Made by a program: the position numbers and the translations under genes | Shown here: piece by piece, positions 39,960 to 51,501 of the stretch | Position numbering within the stretch: the stretch's first letter is position 1 | Layout: every line of letters begins with the position of its first letter | DNA from: Obelidium mucronatum | Lineage: Eukaryota; Chytridiomycota; Chytridiomycetes; Chytridiales; Chytriomycetaceae | Assembly: GCA_025765595.1 (NCBI GenBank) | Contig: JAIVFH010000055.1 | Coordinates: 124,001-188,000, forward strand | DNA length: 64,000 nucleotides | Reading direction: 5' to 3' | Notes under the pieces: generated by a model | The model's database searches: none | What the model saw: only the letters and a program-made list of their open reading frames with translations | Told to the model about the DNA's origin: nothing

Positions 39960-41598
39960 ATGTTAGAAATACCCGCCGAAGTTTCAAAACAGATCGTCCA
40001 ACACCTCCCCATCGACAACTTCTTGCAATCCATCGGATTCGCAAGTACATCCTTTGGGAATCACATCTTCTGCAGCCATCACTCTGCAAACTCCCACTTT
40101 GCCCAATGCAAAGAACAAAACTGCAAAGCGCTTCGTTCTCTTGAGAAATCGGTGAAAGCATGGAACTCCCTTCCATTCATTTATCGATGCGCTTTATACA
40201 GTAACTGGTTCTTGACGGAAGGGGATCGCCAGTGGGGCTCAATGAGTCCAATTACCAGAAGTTCAGGGCTGAGGCTGCACAACTATTTTAAATTCAGAAA
40301 TCCGTCTTATTTATACGGTCAAAAGTATTTGACGGCAGCCACGACGTTTGGTCTTTTGGAAGTTGTCCAAGAGTGTGTTGAAGTCCTTCCACACAGTCCA
40401 AGTTTTGATTTGACGGACGCCTTGCCTCCTCTGATTAAATTAGCTCTTGTCAGAAAACATTCCGATTTGGCTCGGTTCTTGATTAATCTTGACTGCTTCA
40501 ATCCGGCTGCGAGAAATGGGGAAATCCTTACCTGCGTGGCTGGAGAAAATCAAGTGGAGTTCGTTGAGAAGATTCTCAAAGATTCTCGAATGGATGGGGC
40601 TAAATCGTTTCTAGGGCTGTATTCTATGCAATATGCAGTTGCGAATGGGCATTTGGCGGTGGTTCGATGCATGATGGAGGATCCACGCATACAGACGCTT
40701 GAACAAGAGAGCAACAAAGCATTCTGTCGTGCTATCTCTCAAAATTACCCAAATTGGCCAATCGCCCGATATTTTGTCGGCTTGGACGGTTTTGACCCAT
40801 CTGTCCGTAATTATATTGCTTTTCTTGCCTGTTCAAGTGGAGACGTGAGCCTTGTTCGCGCTTTTCTACACGATCCACGCGTTGATCCATCAGCGTGTTC
40901 AGAATGTATCCATTATGCGAATTCAGGCGGACACGCTCATGTTATACAGTTGTTGTTGGAAGATGGGCGGGCAGACCCTGGTCACCCTGATAAATGAGCG
41001 ATGTCTTTCCGACGTTATGTACGATGGGTTTATCGAAGTTGTCCGACTCTTGTTGACGGATGGAAGAATAGATCCTTCTGCCAATGAAAACGCTGCCGTT
41101 GTTTTTGCCGTTCAGAATCAATCTCTTGAGCTTCTTCGCCTCCTTCTGGCGAATCCCCGCGTTGTAGATCCCTTTGAAAATGAAAATGGAAGTAGAGTTA
41201 TTCAAATCGCAGTAAAATCTAGAAACTTGGAAATCCTCAATGAATTGCTCCTCGACGACCGCCTCAACCCTGAAACCTCCACATGGAAACAAGCAATGCG
41301 TTGGGCGGCAACTGGTAGCGATGTTTCCATAATGAAACGGCTTTTATCGGATTTCCGGGTGGATCCTTTGCATTTGATCCTTCAAGCCAATGTGGATTGG
41401 TTTCTTGAGGTCGCCGATATTCTTTCTCAAGACCCCAGATTGAATGCAAATGCAAGATTGGCGGTTTCCGAGCTGAAAGCAGCTGTTGTGGCGTTTCATA
41501 TTTGCTGTGATGCTGATCCAACGAGTATGGACCGGGAGTTTGAACGGAAGCGTTCAAATGATATTCTTCAAGGTATCATAAAGCAGCACAAATTGTAG
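39960..41598 (+). pseudogene. F-box-like/ankyrin protein, subfamily II copy 2, frameshifted
   Basis: Paralogue of the gene at 36828. It starts MLEIPAEVSKQIVQHLPID and runs to GRADPGHPDK, where the frame hits a stop at 40997. The paralogous continuation (SDVMYDGFIEVVRLLLTDGR) is one frame over and open to 41598, ending NDILQGIIKQHKL. The shift lies at about 40985-41000, with no intron signals. The 3' half here keeps the TWKQAMRWAATGSDVSIMKR segment in place of the stop-containing stretch of the other copy. The two copies are thus broken at different sites, so the damage arose independently after duplication. Confidence 0.8.
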
Positions 41599-41744
41599 TA
41601 ATTCACTGTTATAGGAAGTCATTAGACTCAATAATTTCGATTTGGCGGAGTGGAGGCAGAATATCTTAGTCTGTGAATGAACCAACACCTATTTTTATTG
41701 AGCAACTACGGTCTATTTTAAGGAATTTGTATTTCGTTGATGTC

Positions 41745-44700
41745 TCAGTGGTTAATAAAAAACGTTTTGAGTCCCTCCAAGCAATCAGAGTATTCCTTTT
41801 TTGGTAGACTTGTATCCTCCAATACATCTTGGAAGATGAGATCCAGCACCACTTTGTATTCATCAAATGTGAATTCTCCAGGATGTGTTTCCATGTATTG
41901 TAACATTTCCTGTGGAGCTGTTAGTCCACAAACTTTGACAAATATAAAATACTTACATGCCCAGAAATATTCAACAGCTCAAAGTACTTGCGGACACGAT
42001 CTAATCCCTTTTCATGCACAGCTGCAATATTTGTCAAACTTTGTTGCAGAGATTCGACATTCCGCAATAGTTTTGAAACCCCAAACTTGTTGATTCTCTT
42101 GACGTATTTCAAGTTGACGGACAACACATGCATAATGAGATACGATAGACCGTCATATAAGAATCTATTTAAAAGAGACCATGTTGAGAACACTTCTAAT
42201 GCATTCTTTTTCTGGCACTTTTACCTGATCTTCCTCAAGGGCAGAGCAGCAGCCACGGTCTCTTGAATCATGATCAAGTCTTGATTTAAGGAGTTGATGT
42301 AGGAATCAGGCTCATATGGCTCGTTCTCCAAGTAGTAGCAACCCTAGGCACAATGTTAGAATCCAACCTACATCCTTGAAGCCTATTTTCTTACCTCTCG
42401 CATCGCCAAATCTAAATAATACATTGCGTGGCATCGAATCTCAACATGTAACGCAAATAAATATGTTTCCGACAATTCTTGGTAATAATTCAAGATCGCG
42501 TCGAAACGATTTGTCATTTCCGCATTCAATGGCAGTTGAACGTCATCTTCTGTTTCAACAATCAGAGGGGGGAGACTTTCTGTTGAGGCTGAGCCGTCGT
42601 TCTTATGGAAGCGTTCATATCTTTGAAGGATGACAGAAAATACCAAAAATAAAAACTCACAATAGATGTATTTGAATCCATGACTTTGCTTGAACGCGGC
42701 TTTAAAAGAGGTGGAATTCGACGGATCGACTTTTCAGTAACTCGCAAATGTCCAATTTGGGCAATAAACCAATCCTTTGAACGACAACCAAAAAATTGTT
42801 TTCAAGCAAAACCAGACCAGATTTAAAACTCTCTTACAATGCTATAGTGCATATGCGCAACAGCTTGAAGTTTTCTTGAGTCGAATATTAACTCGCGTCG
42901 ATCGAATGAGCGCTCCTTTTTGAAGTTCATTTCGGCATAAGTTTCCTAAAACGCTGAATGAATGAGAGAACATTCTTTGTAGAGTAGTGGCTTATTACTC
43001 ACGCTCTCCGCCAATACTTTGTTGATGGCAGCGTTTGGAATCTAAGGGATGATTAACAACAGGTACGAAATAGAAATTAAAAACAGATAAACTCACTCCC
43101 GGCAAAAAATACGTATTTTTAAGCAGCAGTTGAACAACTTCATCTTCACAAGCCCACCCTGCACTGATGATGCCAACGCCTTGATAATCTTCATGCAGCT
43201 GCTCGCCTGCCATAAGGGACCTGTACCGCGCCAGAATCTTTTCATAAAACTTGACGACAATCATCTCAATCATTTTGATGAATTCGATTTGATGGACAGG
43301 CATGACAAATAGCGTTCGGCACATTGCTTGTATTAAAACCGTCAGTGCGACAACACTCTGCAAAAAAATGCCATTAATACTTTTTCGAGTGAATAATTTG
43401 AAGCATTACCTTGACAAGAGGCATAGGCGCAACGTCTTGATTCTGATCTGTCACGAAGGACTCACTTCCTGTGGATGACAAAAAATAAGAGTGATATAAC
43501 AAAATAGAAAAACAGCATAAAGGAAACGCTTGCCATTCACAAACTCATGAAAATACTCCAACACCCGCTCCTCCATCGAAGGAAGAAAGACGCTCAAGAT
43601 AAAGTCGTCCAAAAAGATTGTAAACTTTCCAGTCCTAAAGAAGAAAGACGCGATTGGTCCTTGGGTCAATTATATCAGAGCTTTGGCCTTACTTTTTACG
43701 AGACACCATGTCCTCAATCTTTCGCACAAACGACATTGTAGGCTTAAACGCAATCAAAACATTGTATGGATCGGGGGAAATCAACAACCGATGACCCGTT
43801 GATACCACATTGGCATACTTATCAACAATTCCAGTCGTCGCCGTCGATATAGCCTCATCATTCAACGTGATTGCGGAAATGTTTTGAATTTCTTTTGCCC
43901 CTTTTAGTTTCATGTATTCCGCTGTTAGTGCAGCGTTGGGTGCCGTGGAAAGTTTGAAGAGTTTGGTTGATTCGGACTTTTTGCTGTCGCCGCCACGCGA
44001 CGGCATCCCCCGGAACGACCGCTTCTCCTTAAGAATATCATTCATGGTGACGATGGCTGATTCAAAGTCACTTGTACGGGATGTTCGGGTGAGATAGTCA
44101 TAGAGAAGGGACTTGACCTGTATAACACCGTGAAATACAAAATTAAAATTTCTGCACCAGCCGAGAACCAAAACTCAACCAAAATTCTTACTTTACCTCG
44201 TTTTGCACCACAGACCATACTTCATGAATCGAATAAACTGGATCAAGATAAAACAATTATACAAACAGCCAATTTTAAAAAAGGAGACAGCATAGATACC
44301 CTCTATAGCGATCCCTCTGTTCTCCAGTTTCTGATTAATCATTTTGAGAACAAACCCATGGCCAACAATGATGGTTTCCAGCTTCTCAAACAAGTTGCAT
44401 AACAAGTCTCGTAAAATGTACGCATCCTCCAAGCGATCCGATAGACCTATAAGATCCTGTGCATTGGAGGTGGAAGATTGACGTTTCGGGGCGTCGTTGC
44501 GTGGTTTCCTTTGAAAACAAAGACCGGGACGGTGTCAACGAACTGCTGGAATTAAAAATGGAGCTTACTGCTGGTCTGTTTCTTGAATCGTTCTTTCCAC
44601 CGTGTAGTAAAATTCGACGGATAATCTATCTTGTAATATCTTTTGCGTTTTTTAGAAGTGGATACCATATTCACTTGAAAGATAGCCAATTAGTCACCTC

Positions 44701-46130
44701 CACAGCATCTGGAAGCCGTTCTATAATATCCAAGCATTCTACAAGCACTTTCATGTAATGAAACGAATCTTGTTCTGGATTTGCATCCAAGTCTTCCAAC
44801 AATTTCTAAAAAACCGAAAAAAAAATCGTGCAGTAGGTTATGTTGGGTGAGTTTGATAGATATAAGATCCAACGAAAACGATGATATATACATGGTCTTC
44901 TAGATCCATGAGATTCGCAGATGAGTCGAACGGAGTTGTCGTTTTCAAGTTATCGCGTGATTCCAGGTCCTGCAAAAGCACACCAATTCGATCCAAACTA
45001 TGGGGACTCTTGAGGTACAGATGGTTATTTAATTCATCAATCAATGTTTCGTGTAGAGTCTGCATGTTTTGATAAAGAAAAACGGGACAGTCAAAGTCAT
45101 AGTTGAGACCTCATCCACCAGTACCTCAGCAACCTCCACCAAGTGAACACGAATATTGCTCAACGCTCCAATATCTTGAAATTCTGGTGAATTTAAGACA
45201 CTGAGTGAAGACATCAGAGTCGTTACTGCCATGAAAAAGAATCGTCCAGTAATCAAGGACTCAATTCTGTCTGGAACTTTTTGAAGAGCTTCACTGTAAA
45301 TTTGTTTCCATTAGTTGAATATTTGATGTGTTATTCTTCTTCTGTATTACATTGTATCCAGAATATGCATCATTTCCTTGTATTGAATCGACTTTACCCA
45401 GAGAGGGAAAACGTCGAATTTTCGGCTTTGCAGGAGCTCTTTGCACCAATCCAATTCAGACTTCATGTCAGAGACGCGTTTTTGTGAATCTGAAATGTAA
45501 AATGTCGTTAATAAAGGTTTCGAAGCCTAACGGAAGTACTCAATATACCAGATATATTCTCAACTACGGCACTAAATGTTTGAATTGAATCATTGAAAGC
45601 TTGGTGGTAGTCTGTTTATCGGAATGGAAATATTTTGAGTGCGTGCGTTCTGGTTGCTGTTCAAGAATCCCGAACCATTCACAATTACATCCATCGTTTG
45701 TTCTAGCTTCTCGTGCATCAGGTAAAACTTTTTGATATCAAGCCCGTGAGAAGAGTCCAGCAGAGACAGGGCATGTGGCACAGGGTTAAACTGTTTTTGT
45801 TTTTTTGCTTGAGCACCCGTCATATATGGCTCGAATGAAAACCTGTGTGTTTGACATAAAGTCCCAATTGACGCGCACTGCGTCCATCACGCTTGTGACT
45901 TCCTTCGGCAGCGTTGAGTTCTCAGTGGCCTTCAGGACCGCATTCCGCCGCTCTTCTTCGTATTCTTCTTGTTCTTGTTCTTCTTTTTCGTCCTCTTCGC
46001 CGAGTTCTCTTTTTCTTTCTTCTTGTATTTCCTCTTTTTTCTTATCGCCGATTTCTTTCGCAACGACCGCGTCGCTCGCCCGTCGCACTTTGCCGCGTTC
46101 GCGCGCGTCGCGTGTCGCTTTGGAAAACAT
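41745..46130 (-). CDS. SEC8: Exocyst complex component Sec8 (EXOC4)
   Basis: Sec8 is a subunit of the exocyst, which tethers secretory vesicles to the plasma membrane at growth sites. It has many exons; the first four are 46130-45843, 45790-45676, 45611-45549 and 45489 onward, with introns of about 50-75 bases. A charged, E/K-rich N-terminus precedes the Sec8 N-domain, read as MDAVRVNWDFMSNTQFNPVP, HALSLLDSSHGLD, AFNDSIQTFSAVVENI, SQKRVSDMKSELDWCKELL and KVPDRIESLITG. Downstream are KLLEDLDANPEQDSFHYMKV and SVVQNEVKSLLYDYL. The C-terminal half shows ERVLEYFHEFV, GWACEDEVVQLLL, RFLYDGLSYLIMHVL and the end FTFDEYKVVLDLIFQDVLED. No frameshift was needed in the joins I traced. Not all exon borders were resolved. 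Confidence 0.88.
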
Positions 46131-46197
46131 TTTTGTGCTTGATTTTTGGTTTTATTTTTAAAATTGTTTTGTTTTTGCTCATAATCAAAACAGAACA

Positions 46198-48091
46198 TTA
46201 ATTACAAGAATTGACTTTAACACGCTTAGACAAAGGGGTAAACATGGTCGTGTTAAGGCTGGACTTTTCCGCACATACAGGGAGTGTGGGAAGGTATTGA
46301 CCCAAGCTCGTTGGTCCAGATTGAAGATTAATCAAGCTTTGAATTGTCTTTCCGGCAGGAATAACTTTTGTATTAATGAAACAGAGTAGTTCCAAAGTCT
46401 CGCTTATACTATTGTCCTCAGAGTTAGACAAGTCAAACGATGCCACGTCCAGTTGTTGATGGTAAAAAATCATGGACTAAAGATAAATTCAGTGAGCTTT
46501 TGCAGCTTATTATGCTTACATTATCGGCATCAAATCTTGGCGAGAGGACGTCAAAGGTTATTGTCGTATTGTTGGCGAATCCCAAATAGAACTTGATTTT
46601 CCCCAACTCCAATAGAGTAATATTGAGCTTGCCTATCAACTGAGCCATTTCATAGACCCCTTCTGAGACGCAAACGAGATAATCTTTGTGCTCAGCAAAT
46701 CCACCAACTTCAAATTCAACAATGAAAAATGGAATAGGGACGTTCCTGGCATTGAGGGTAGCAGCGGCAAAATCAGATTTCCCAGAACCTTTTCCAGCGT
46801 TTCCCGAAATCAAATGTTCAAATTCCCATATTGGCACAAAATTGGCGCCTAACGGATAAGTTTTGTTAGGCGAGAAAAAGTCTGAAGCATTGTTTTACCT
46901 CCCAATTGGAAACTGTAAGACAAAACAGGTGCCCATAGCTGCGTCTTTACGAAAGCTTCAGAGGTAGTACTTCCCGGTCCGCGCCGGGGCACAGAGCGAT
47001 ACAAATGAACTGCAGTCAAAGCAAATATGACAATGGAGCTCTTTAAGTAAACACCAGGTTGTGCTTTAGAGAACATTGCTGTCACACGGTCAACCAAGCA
47101 CGGGGTGCTGTTGGTGACTCTAGAGAGTCTTTGTAGTTTTTCGATTTTATCCATTATTCCTTCCAATTTCTTGTCTTCGGAAAGAACGAATCTAACAGCA
47201 TCAATTGCAAAGGAAATCGGAATTAATCCCTTCTCGAACTTTTTCTCCACTTCCAAGAATATTCCAAGGACTGAGAGGTACTCAGAGCAAAAGCAAAACC
47301 ACTTTGTTAAGTCAAACGCGTGGCGCGCAAGCTGTGTTGTTGTTTCGCATTTATTGAGCGACTGCTGCTCCAAAAGACTTGTGTATTTGGCATAAAAATA
47401 CGGCTAAAAAGAATGTGAGTTGGAAATGGTATAACCTTTGAAAGAAAGTTTAACCATTCTTGTTATTCGCGTAAGACTGGATCTGGAACGCTTGTGACTG
47501 AATGAATCTCTGATTATCTCAACTTCTGACAAACTGCCATCACTTTCGTCTTCTTCGGAATTGACTTTGGGTGAATAGTTGTAAGCAGTTCCAGCTGCAA
47601 ATTATTCAGTTAAATTCAGTTTAAGTTCGATTTGATAGGATACCGGCGGGGTTGCCATTGTCAGTGAATGTAAAGGCATTTTCAGAACAATATGACTTGG
47701 ATCCATCAATTCCTCGGGCAAGTTCTTGAGTAGCAACTTTAAATACAGGCTTCACCAAAAACTCTGTTGAGTCTTGGACAAGGTCATACTGGTTTTTGAA
47801 GACTTCAACGCGCGCCAAGAATTCCTGCAAAAAAGGAAGTAAGATAAACTTTGATTAAGAATCGCATTTAAAGAGTTAATTAACCTTCTTAACGGAATCC
47901 TTGAGTTTATAAGTCTGCTCGAATTTAATTCTGTAGGCGCTCGTGAAATAGCTGATAAGGTTCTCTTCGAAAAGGCCAATATACGTCACACCATACTCGG
48001 CCCGTAAACACTCAAGCCATCGAACTGGGCAAGTTGAAGAGTCGAGGCTTGTACTGAAGTAGCCTACGGTAAAGTGTTGTGTTCTTGACAT
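46198..48091 (-). CDS. Unassigned six-exon protein, possible nuclease/effector-like C-terminus
   Basis: Six exons close exactly in frame: 48091-47885, 47824-47644, 47594-47455, 47403-46899, 46848-46520 and 46476-46198 (546 aa), with introns of 43-60 bases. I do not recognise the whole protein. The N-terminal 70 residues (MSRTQHFTVGYFSTSLD..., EYGVTYIGLFEENLISYF) are mixed alpha/beta. The middle is helical (VEKKFEKGLIPISFAIDAV). The C-terminal part has GNAGKGSGKSDF, which fits a loose P-loop pattern, followed by VPIPFFIVEFEVGG. The order SDF...IVEFE also recalls restriction-nuclease-like C-domains of fungal Crinkler-type proteins, but the usual Lys is absent. The hairpin repeats lie just upstream of its start. 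Confidence 0.6.
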
Positions 48092-48128
48092 TTCGGGACG
48101 CGTTTTTGAAGATAAAATATATTAATAA

Positions 48129-48314
48129 AACCCCCCAAACAAAATTATCTAACTCGCAATCAGCTCACCAGGGCTACGGTACTGGCTGGGTTTGGGGCTA
48201 CGGTCTCGATTGCGAGAGCTAGATTTTTTTGTTCATAGCGTCATGTCAGCTCACCAGGGCTACGGTACTGGCTGGGTTTGGGGCTACGGTCTCGACATGA
48301 AGCTTTGGGGGGTT
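48129..48314. mobile_element. Double-hairpin element bounded by 11-bp inverted repeats
   Basis: Perfect inverted ends AACCCCCCAAA (48129-48139) and TTTGGGGGGTT (48304-48314) enclose two hairpins in the same orientation. Hairpin 1 has arms CTCGCAATC (48153-48161) and GATTGCGAG (48208-48216). Hairpin 2 has arms TCATGTC (48241-48247) and GACATGA (48294-48300). Each closes an identical 46-base loop (48162-48207 and 48248-48293). The loop is GC-rich in AT-rich surroundings and contains GGGCTACGGT twice plus CCAG/CTGG that could pair. The arms differ in sequence between hairpins yet stay complementary. No transposase is present. Confidence 0.7.
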
Positions 48315-48638
48315 CTAACTTCTCCCTCCACTTCCACAAAACTGATGACATAATCTCCATTCCACTAAATGATGAAATACTTCTACTTCAGATCTCACTG
48401 AGTAAAACACAATTTTTTTTTTTGATTTTTCTAGGTCTCTGTGGATTTTGACGGGCAACGCAAAGGATATGCCATGCGATCGTCATTCAACAACTTGGAT
48501 TGAATGGATATAAACTTAAATAAACTAGAATAAATCGCCCCTTGAACATTCTTGGAAACACAATTCAGCTCAATTCAGGGACGCGTTATTTATTTCTTTC
48601 TTAAAATACCCCCCCGCCCCCACACAAAAAAACCTAAT

Positions 48639-48700
48639 TCGCAATCAACTCACCAGGGCTACGGTACTGGCTGGGTTTGGGGCTACGGTCTCGATTGCGA
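48639..48700. repeat. Third copy of the 46-base hairpin loop
   Basis: Arms TCGCAATC (48639-48646) and GATTGCGA (48693-48700) close the same 46-base loop with one change (A instead of G at the second position, 48648). Arms match hairpin 1 of the element at 48129, as does the downstream AGCTAGATTTTTT. It lies 340 bases beyond hairpin 2, between the element and Ubc13. A C-rich run precedes it but the flanking inverted ends are not seen. Confidence 0.8.
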
Positions 48701-48816
48701 GAGCTAGATTTTTTGTTCAAGTATTTGTTTTCCAAGGTGGTGTGCTGTTTTTGTTGCTTTTGAAAAATAAATCATAGCAATCGCAACAATCATCATTTTA
48801 ATTATTTCCTAACAAA

Positions 48817-49672
48817 TCACTGCGCGTATTTAGCTGTCCATTCTTTTGCTAATGGGGAAAGAGATGAAATAAGTTAAAATTGGATCCCAAGCCCCGAACT
48901 CTACCAGTAGCAATGGCTGCCTTTTCATTATCTTTCCAGTGTTGCGCTACGTCGTTTGCCAAAGGATCGTCTAATGGAGAAAGCAGTTTAGGAATATTTC
49001 GCAAGTTACGCCTAGTGCGCGTGGTGACAAAAAGTACAAAAAAAAAAACCTGGGTTGGGAGCTGATAACAACGCTTGAATAGACAACAAAACCGTACGGA
49101 TTTGCAGCGCCGGAGACCATTTATCTGTTTCCGAAATTTTTGAGTTTTATGAGCAAATAGAACACGTCCAAGAACGTTGTTTTTTTTTACCCTTCAAGAT
49201 ATCCAAACAAATGCGTCCCAGCTTGTCGATATTCGGGTGGTAAATTTTCGTCAAAAAGCGAACTTTGGGTGGTGCCATGGGATACTCTTCAGGCAAAAAC
49301 AGTTCCAACTTGAAGTTTCCACCTGTATCATTTGTTTGATTTTTTTGGTTGTGTTTGTTGGTGCTGAGCCAAGAACCCTTCCCTTTCGAAATCAGAAACT
49401 CAAACCTTCGAATGGTGATGAACTTGGACCAGAAATAATGACGTCAAAGTATCGGAGGTTATCTTCATGAGGTATGGCATTGACGCCTGGTGCGGGTTCA
49501 GCAAGGAGACGTTCGGTTTCCTAAAATAAAGAACCAGGACGGTTTAAGAAGCAAGAAAACGGACAGGTGCTTTGTATAAACGGCAGAGTTGTCAATGGCA
49601 TGAGACGCGGCGCACGGGCGGGATGCAAGCAAGGGGGGCGACTACCTTGATGATACGCTTTGGAAGAGCCAT
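48817..49672 (-). CDS. UBC13: Ubiquitin-conjugating enzyme Ubc13 (E2 N)
   Basis: Ubc13 pairs with Mms2 to build K63-linked ubiquitin chains in DNA-damage tolerance. Six exons fit exactly: 49672-49646, 49520-49406, 49322-49191, 49124-49050, 48970-48905 and 48848-48817 (148 aa). [20 protein letters not shown] is the typical E2 start. [20 protein letters not shown], then [20 protein letters not shown] carry the E2 core with the catalytic Cys and the Ubc13-type aspartate after it. [20 protein letters not shown] follows, as in Ubc13 orthologues. Introns are 56-125 bases. Its partner Mms2 is encoded about 9 kb away on the plus strand. The start is 33 bases from the divergent ankyrin gene at 49706. 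Confidence 0.93.
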
Positions 49673-49705
49673 TTTATGAAAGTTGTTTTCGATTGAAACA
49701 ACAAA

Positions 49706-51217
49706 ATGCCAACAGGCGCGATCAGCTTGCGCAGTGTTCCGTCGGAGGTCATCACGGAAATATTGATCCATCTTCCTATTGATGCCAACCTGAAAAGCGT
49801 TGCGCTGGCTTCCAAGCAGCTACTGGCACCATTTCTCTTGGGTGGCGTCTCCTTCAGAAGGCGCCACCTCCGATGGAAGTATTCCATTTCTCTTAGCGAG
49901 TCTATCTGGGACTTCCTGAAGGAAATTAAGGCGCGTTGGGCAGCGGGGGAGTTCGCCAACGACGATGGGCCTAAAATGCCAAAATCATACCAACAAGCAA
50001 TTTACAGCGAGTTCTTCACCGATAACGCGGACATTGACATTCTTAAATCCGCTCTCAGTAACGGAAATGTCGACCTGGCTTCATTCGTGCTAACTCGGGA
50101 AGCCGAGGACCCTGAGGCAAGAGATGATCTTGCTCTCGAATGGGCTCTTGAATATCAACCTGAGGGTGTGGGAGAAATTATTGAACTGCTTTTGTCAAGT
50201 GGACGAGCGGAATTCCCACTCCGAAATCGGTTGCCGAGGAACTTTCTCACAAAAGCGTGTAGACTTGGAAGTGAGACTTTGGTGAAGCATCTCTTGAAAA
50301 CAGGATGGAATCGTTCCAGGGATTCTGGAAGAGAATCCCCATTCGGATTCCGACATGGGTATGAGGATTCAAATGCCCCAATTCGAATGGCATCGGAATG
50401 CGGACATGAGAAGATTGTGAAGATGCTTCTGGCAGACGAAAGCGCGGATCCCTGGGCAGCAGGCCTTTCCCTCAGAATCGCTTGCAAGCACAATCGACCA
50501 AAAGTCGTCAAATTTCTTCTTGAAGAAAAAGGCTCGTATACCGCTCCTTGGGCATTCGACGCTTTTCTAGAAGCCCTGACAGGCAAACCAAAACCAGAAG
50601 TCGTCGCCCTTCTTCTTTCAGAAAACCGCGTGGATCCTACAGCTTCAGATAACAAGGCTTTGGTTCACGTTGCTACTCGCGGGAGTGCGGAAAACCTTAT
50701 GCTGCTGCTTGCTGACCCACGCGTGGATCCCAATATCGCTATTCAAAAGGCTGCCGAAGCTGGCAGTGGTGCCCACATTGCATTTTTATTGGCTGATGAA
50801 CGCGTGAATCCGGCTGCCAACAACAACTACGCCATCTCCGCTGCTGTGACAAGTGGGTCTATCGAAAGCGTCAGACTTCTTTTGAATGATGAACGAGTTG
50901 ATCCAAGTGTCAATGACAATGAACCGTTGCGTGGAGCGTGTGAGCGGGGTAACGCGGAGATGGTCAAGCTTCTCTTGACAAGCGCAAAAGTAACTCCACC
51001 CGTGAATTGCCTTTTGGATGCTGCCGAAGCGGCACATACTGAGCTCTTTGAAGTTCTCTTGGCAGACAATAGAGTGGGTTTGTTGGATGATGGAGACAGT
51101 ATGTTGGATGAAGTGAAACGTTTGTTGGTTGAAGACAAGATCGACGGGAAGACGCGCAATGCACGCGCGGATATGGCTTTTCTTTTATCGTTCAAGCTTT
51201 TGGAGCTTGGTCGTTGA
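49706..51217 (+). CDS. F-box-like/ankyrin repeat protein, subfamily I copy 3 (intact)
   Basis: Single exon, 503 aa. It starts MPTGAISLRSVPSEVITEIL and is colinear with the copies at 31458 and 33390: LPIDANLKSVALASKQLLAP, LGGVSFRRRHLRWKYSIS, then ankyrin-type repeats (ENLMLLLADPRVDPN, AHIAFLLADERVNPA, VRLLLNDERVDPSVNDNEPL). It ends with DMAFLLSFKLLELGR. It sits 17 kb from its relatives and on the opposite strand, so the family has spread beyond the local tandem pair. Frame is undamaged. Likely an adaptor protein; the target is unknown. Its start is 33 bases from that of Ubc13, implying a shared bidirectional promoter. Confidence 0.82.
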   Translation: MPTGAISLRSVPSEVITEILIHLPIDANLKSVALASKQLLAPFLLGGVSFRRRHLRWKYSISLSESIWDFLKEIKARWAAGEFANDDGPKMPKSYQQAIYSEFFTDNADIDILKSALSNGNVDLASFVLTREAEDPEARDDLALEWALEYQPEGVGEIIELLLSSGRAEFPLRNRLPRNFLTKACRLGSETLVKHLLKTGWNRSRDSGRESPFGFRHGYEDSNAPIRMASECGHEKIVKMLLADESADPWAAGLSLRIACKHNRPKVVKFLLEEKGSYTAPWAFDAFLEALTGKPKPEVVALLLSENRVDPTASDNKALVHVATRGSAENLMLLLADPRVDPNIAIQKAAEAGSGAHIAFLLADERVNPAANNNYAISAAVTSGSIESVRLLLNDERVDPSVNDNEPLRGACERGNAEMVKLLLTSAKVTPPVNCLLDAAEAAHTELFEVLLADNRVGLLDDGDSMLDEVKRLLVEDKIDGKTRNARADMAFLLSFKLLELGR

Positions 51218-51501
51218 AACGTGTTTTTAAATGTGACTATTTTACTTTGATACCTGAATAAACATTTGGTGGAGAGAACATTCTTTCTTCCGAGAGTTTG
51301 CAACTGGTTTCAATGCAATGGTGTGGTCTATCCAGAATGCTTGAATCACATGGTATGATGCAAAGTTCACTTGCGCCGAATGTCTATCGATGACAAACCA
51401 CACGGCAAATGGAAAATAAACCGAACGTTATCTTTAATTCTCTGACGTTTTTAAACTTGAGCAACTTGGTTCACGAAGCTTTATTATTCAAAAAAAAAAA
51501 A
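51218..51501. other. Spacer before AP-3 beta
   Basis: About 280 bases, AT-rich, with an A-run just before the AP-3 beta start. Nothing else seen. Confidence 0.4.

Noticed and set aside
45932..46201. Lys-rich and Phe/Ser-rich frames over the Sec8 N-terminus
   Set aside because: Low-complexity shadows of the E/K-rich first exon of Sec8.
48150..48310. Hammerhead, HDV or twister ribozyme
   Set aside because: The loop lacks the conserved CUGAUGA/GAAA core and I could not fit the HDV or twister pairing; left as an unclassified hairpin.
48242..48352. Small ORF from the ATG in hairpin 2 (MSAHQGYGTGWVWGYG)
   Set aside because: The loop is conserved at DNA level equally well, and copies 1 and 3 have no ATG in this frame; no evidence of translation.
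48153..48700. CRISPR array
   Set aside because: Eukaryotic context, only three units, uneven spacing and paired arms rather than spacers.
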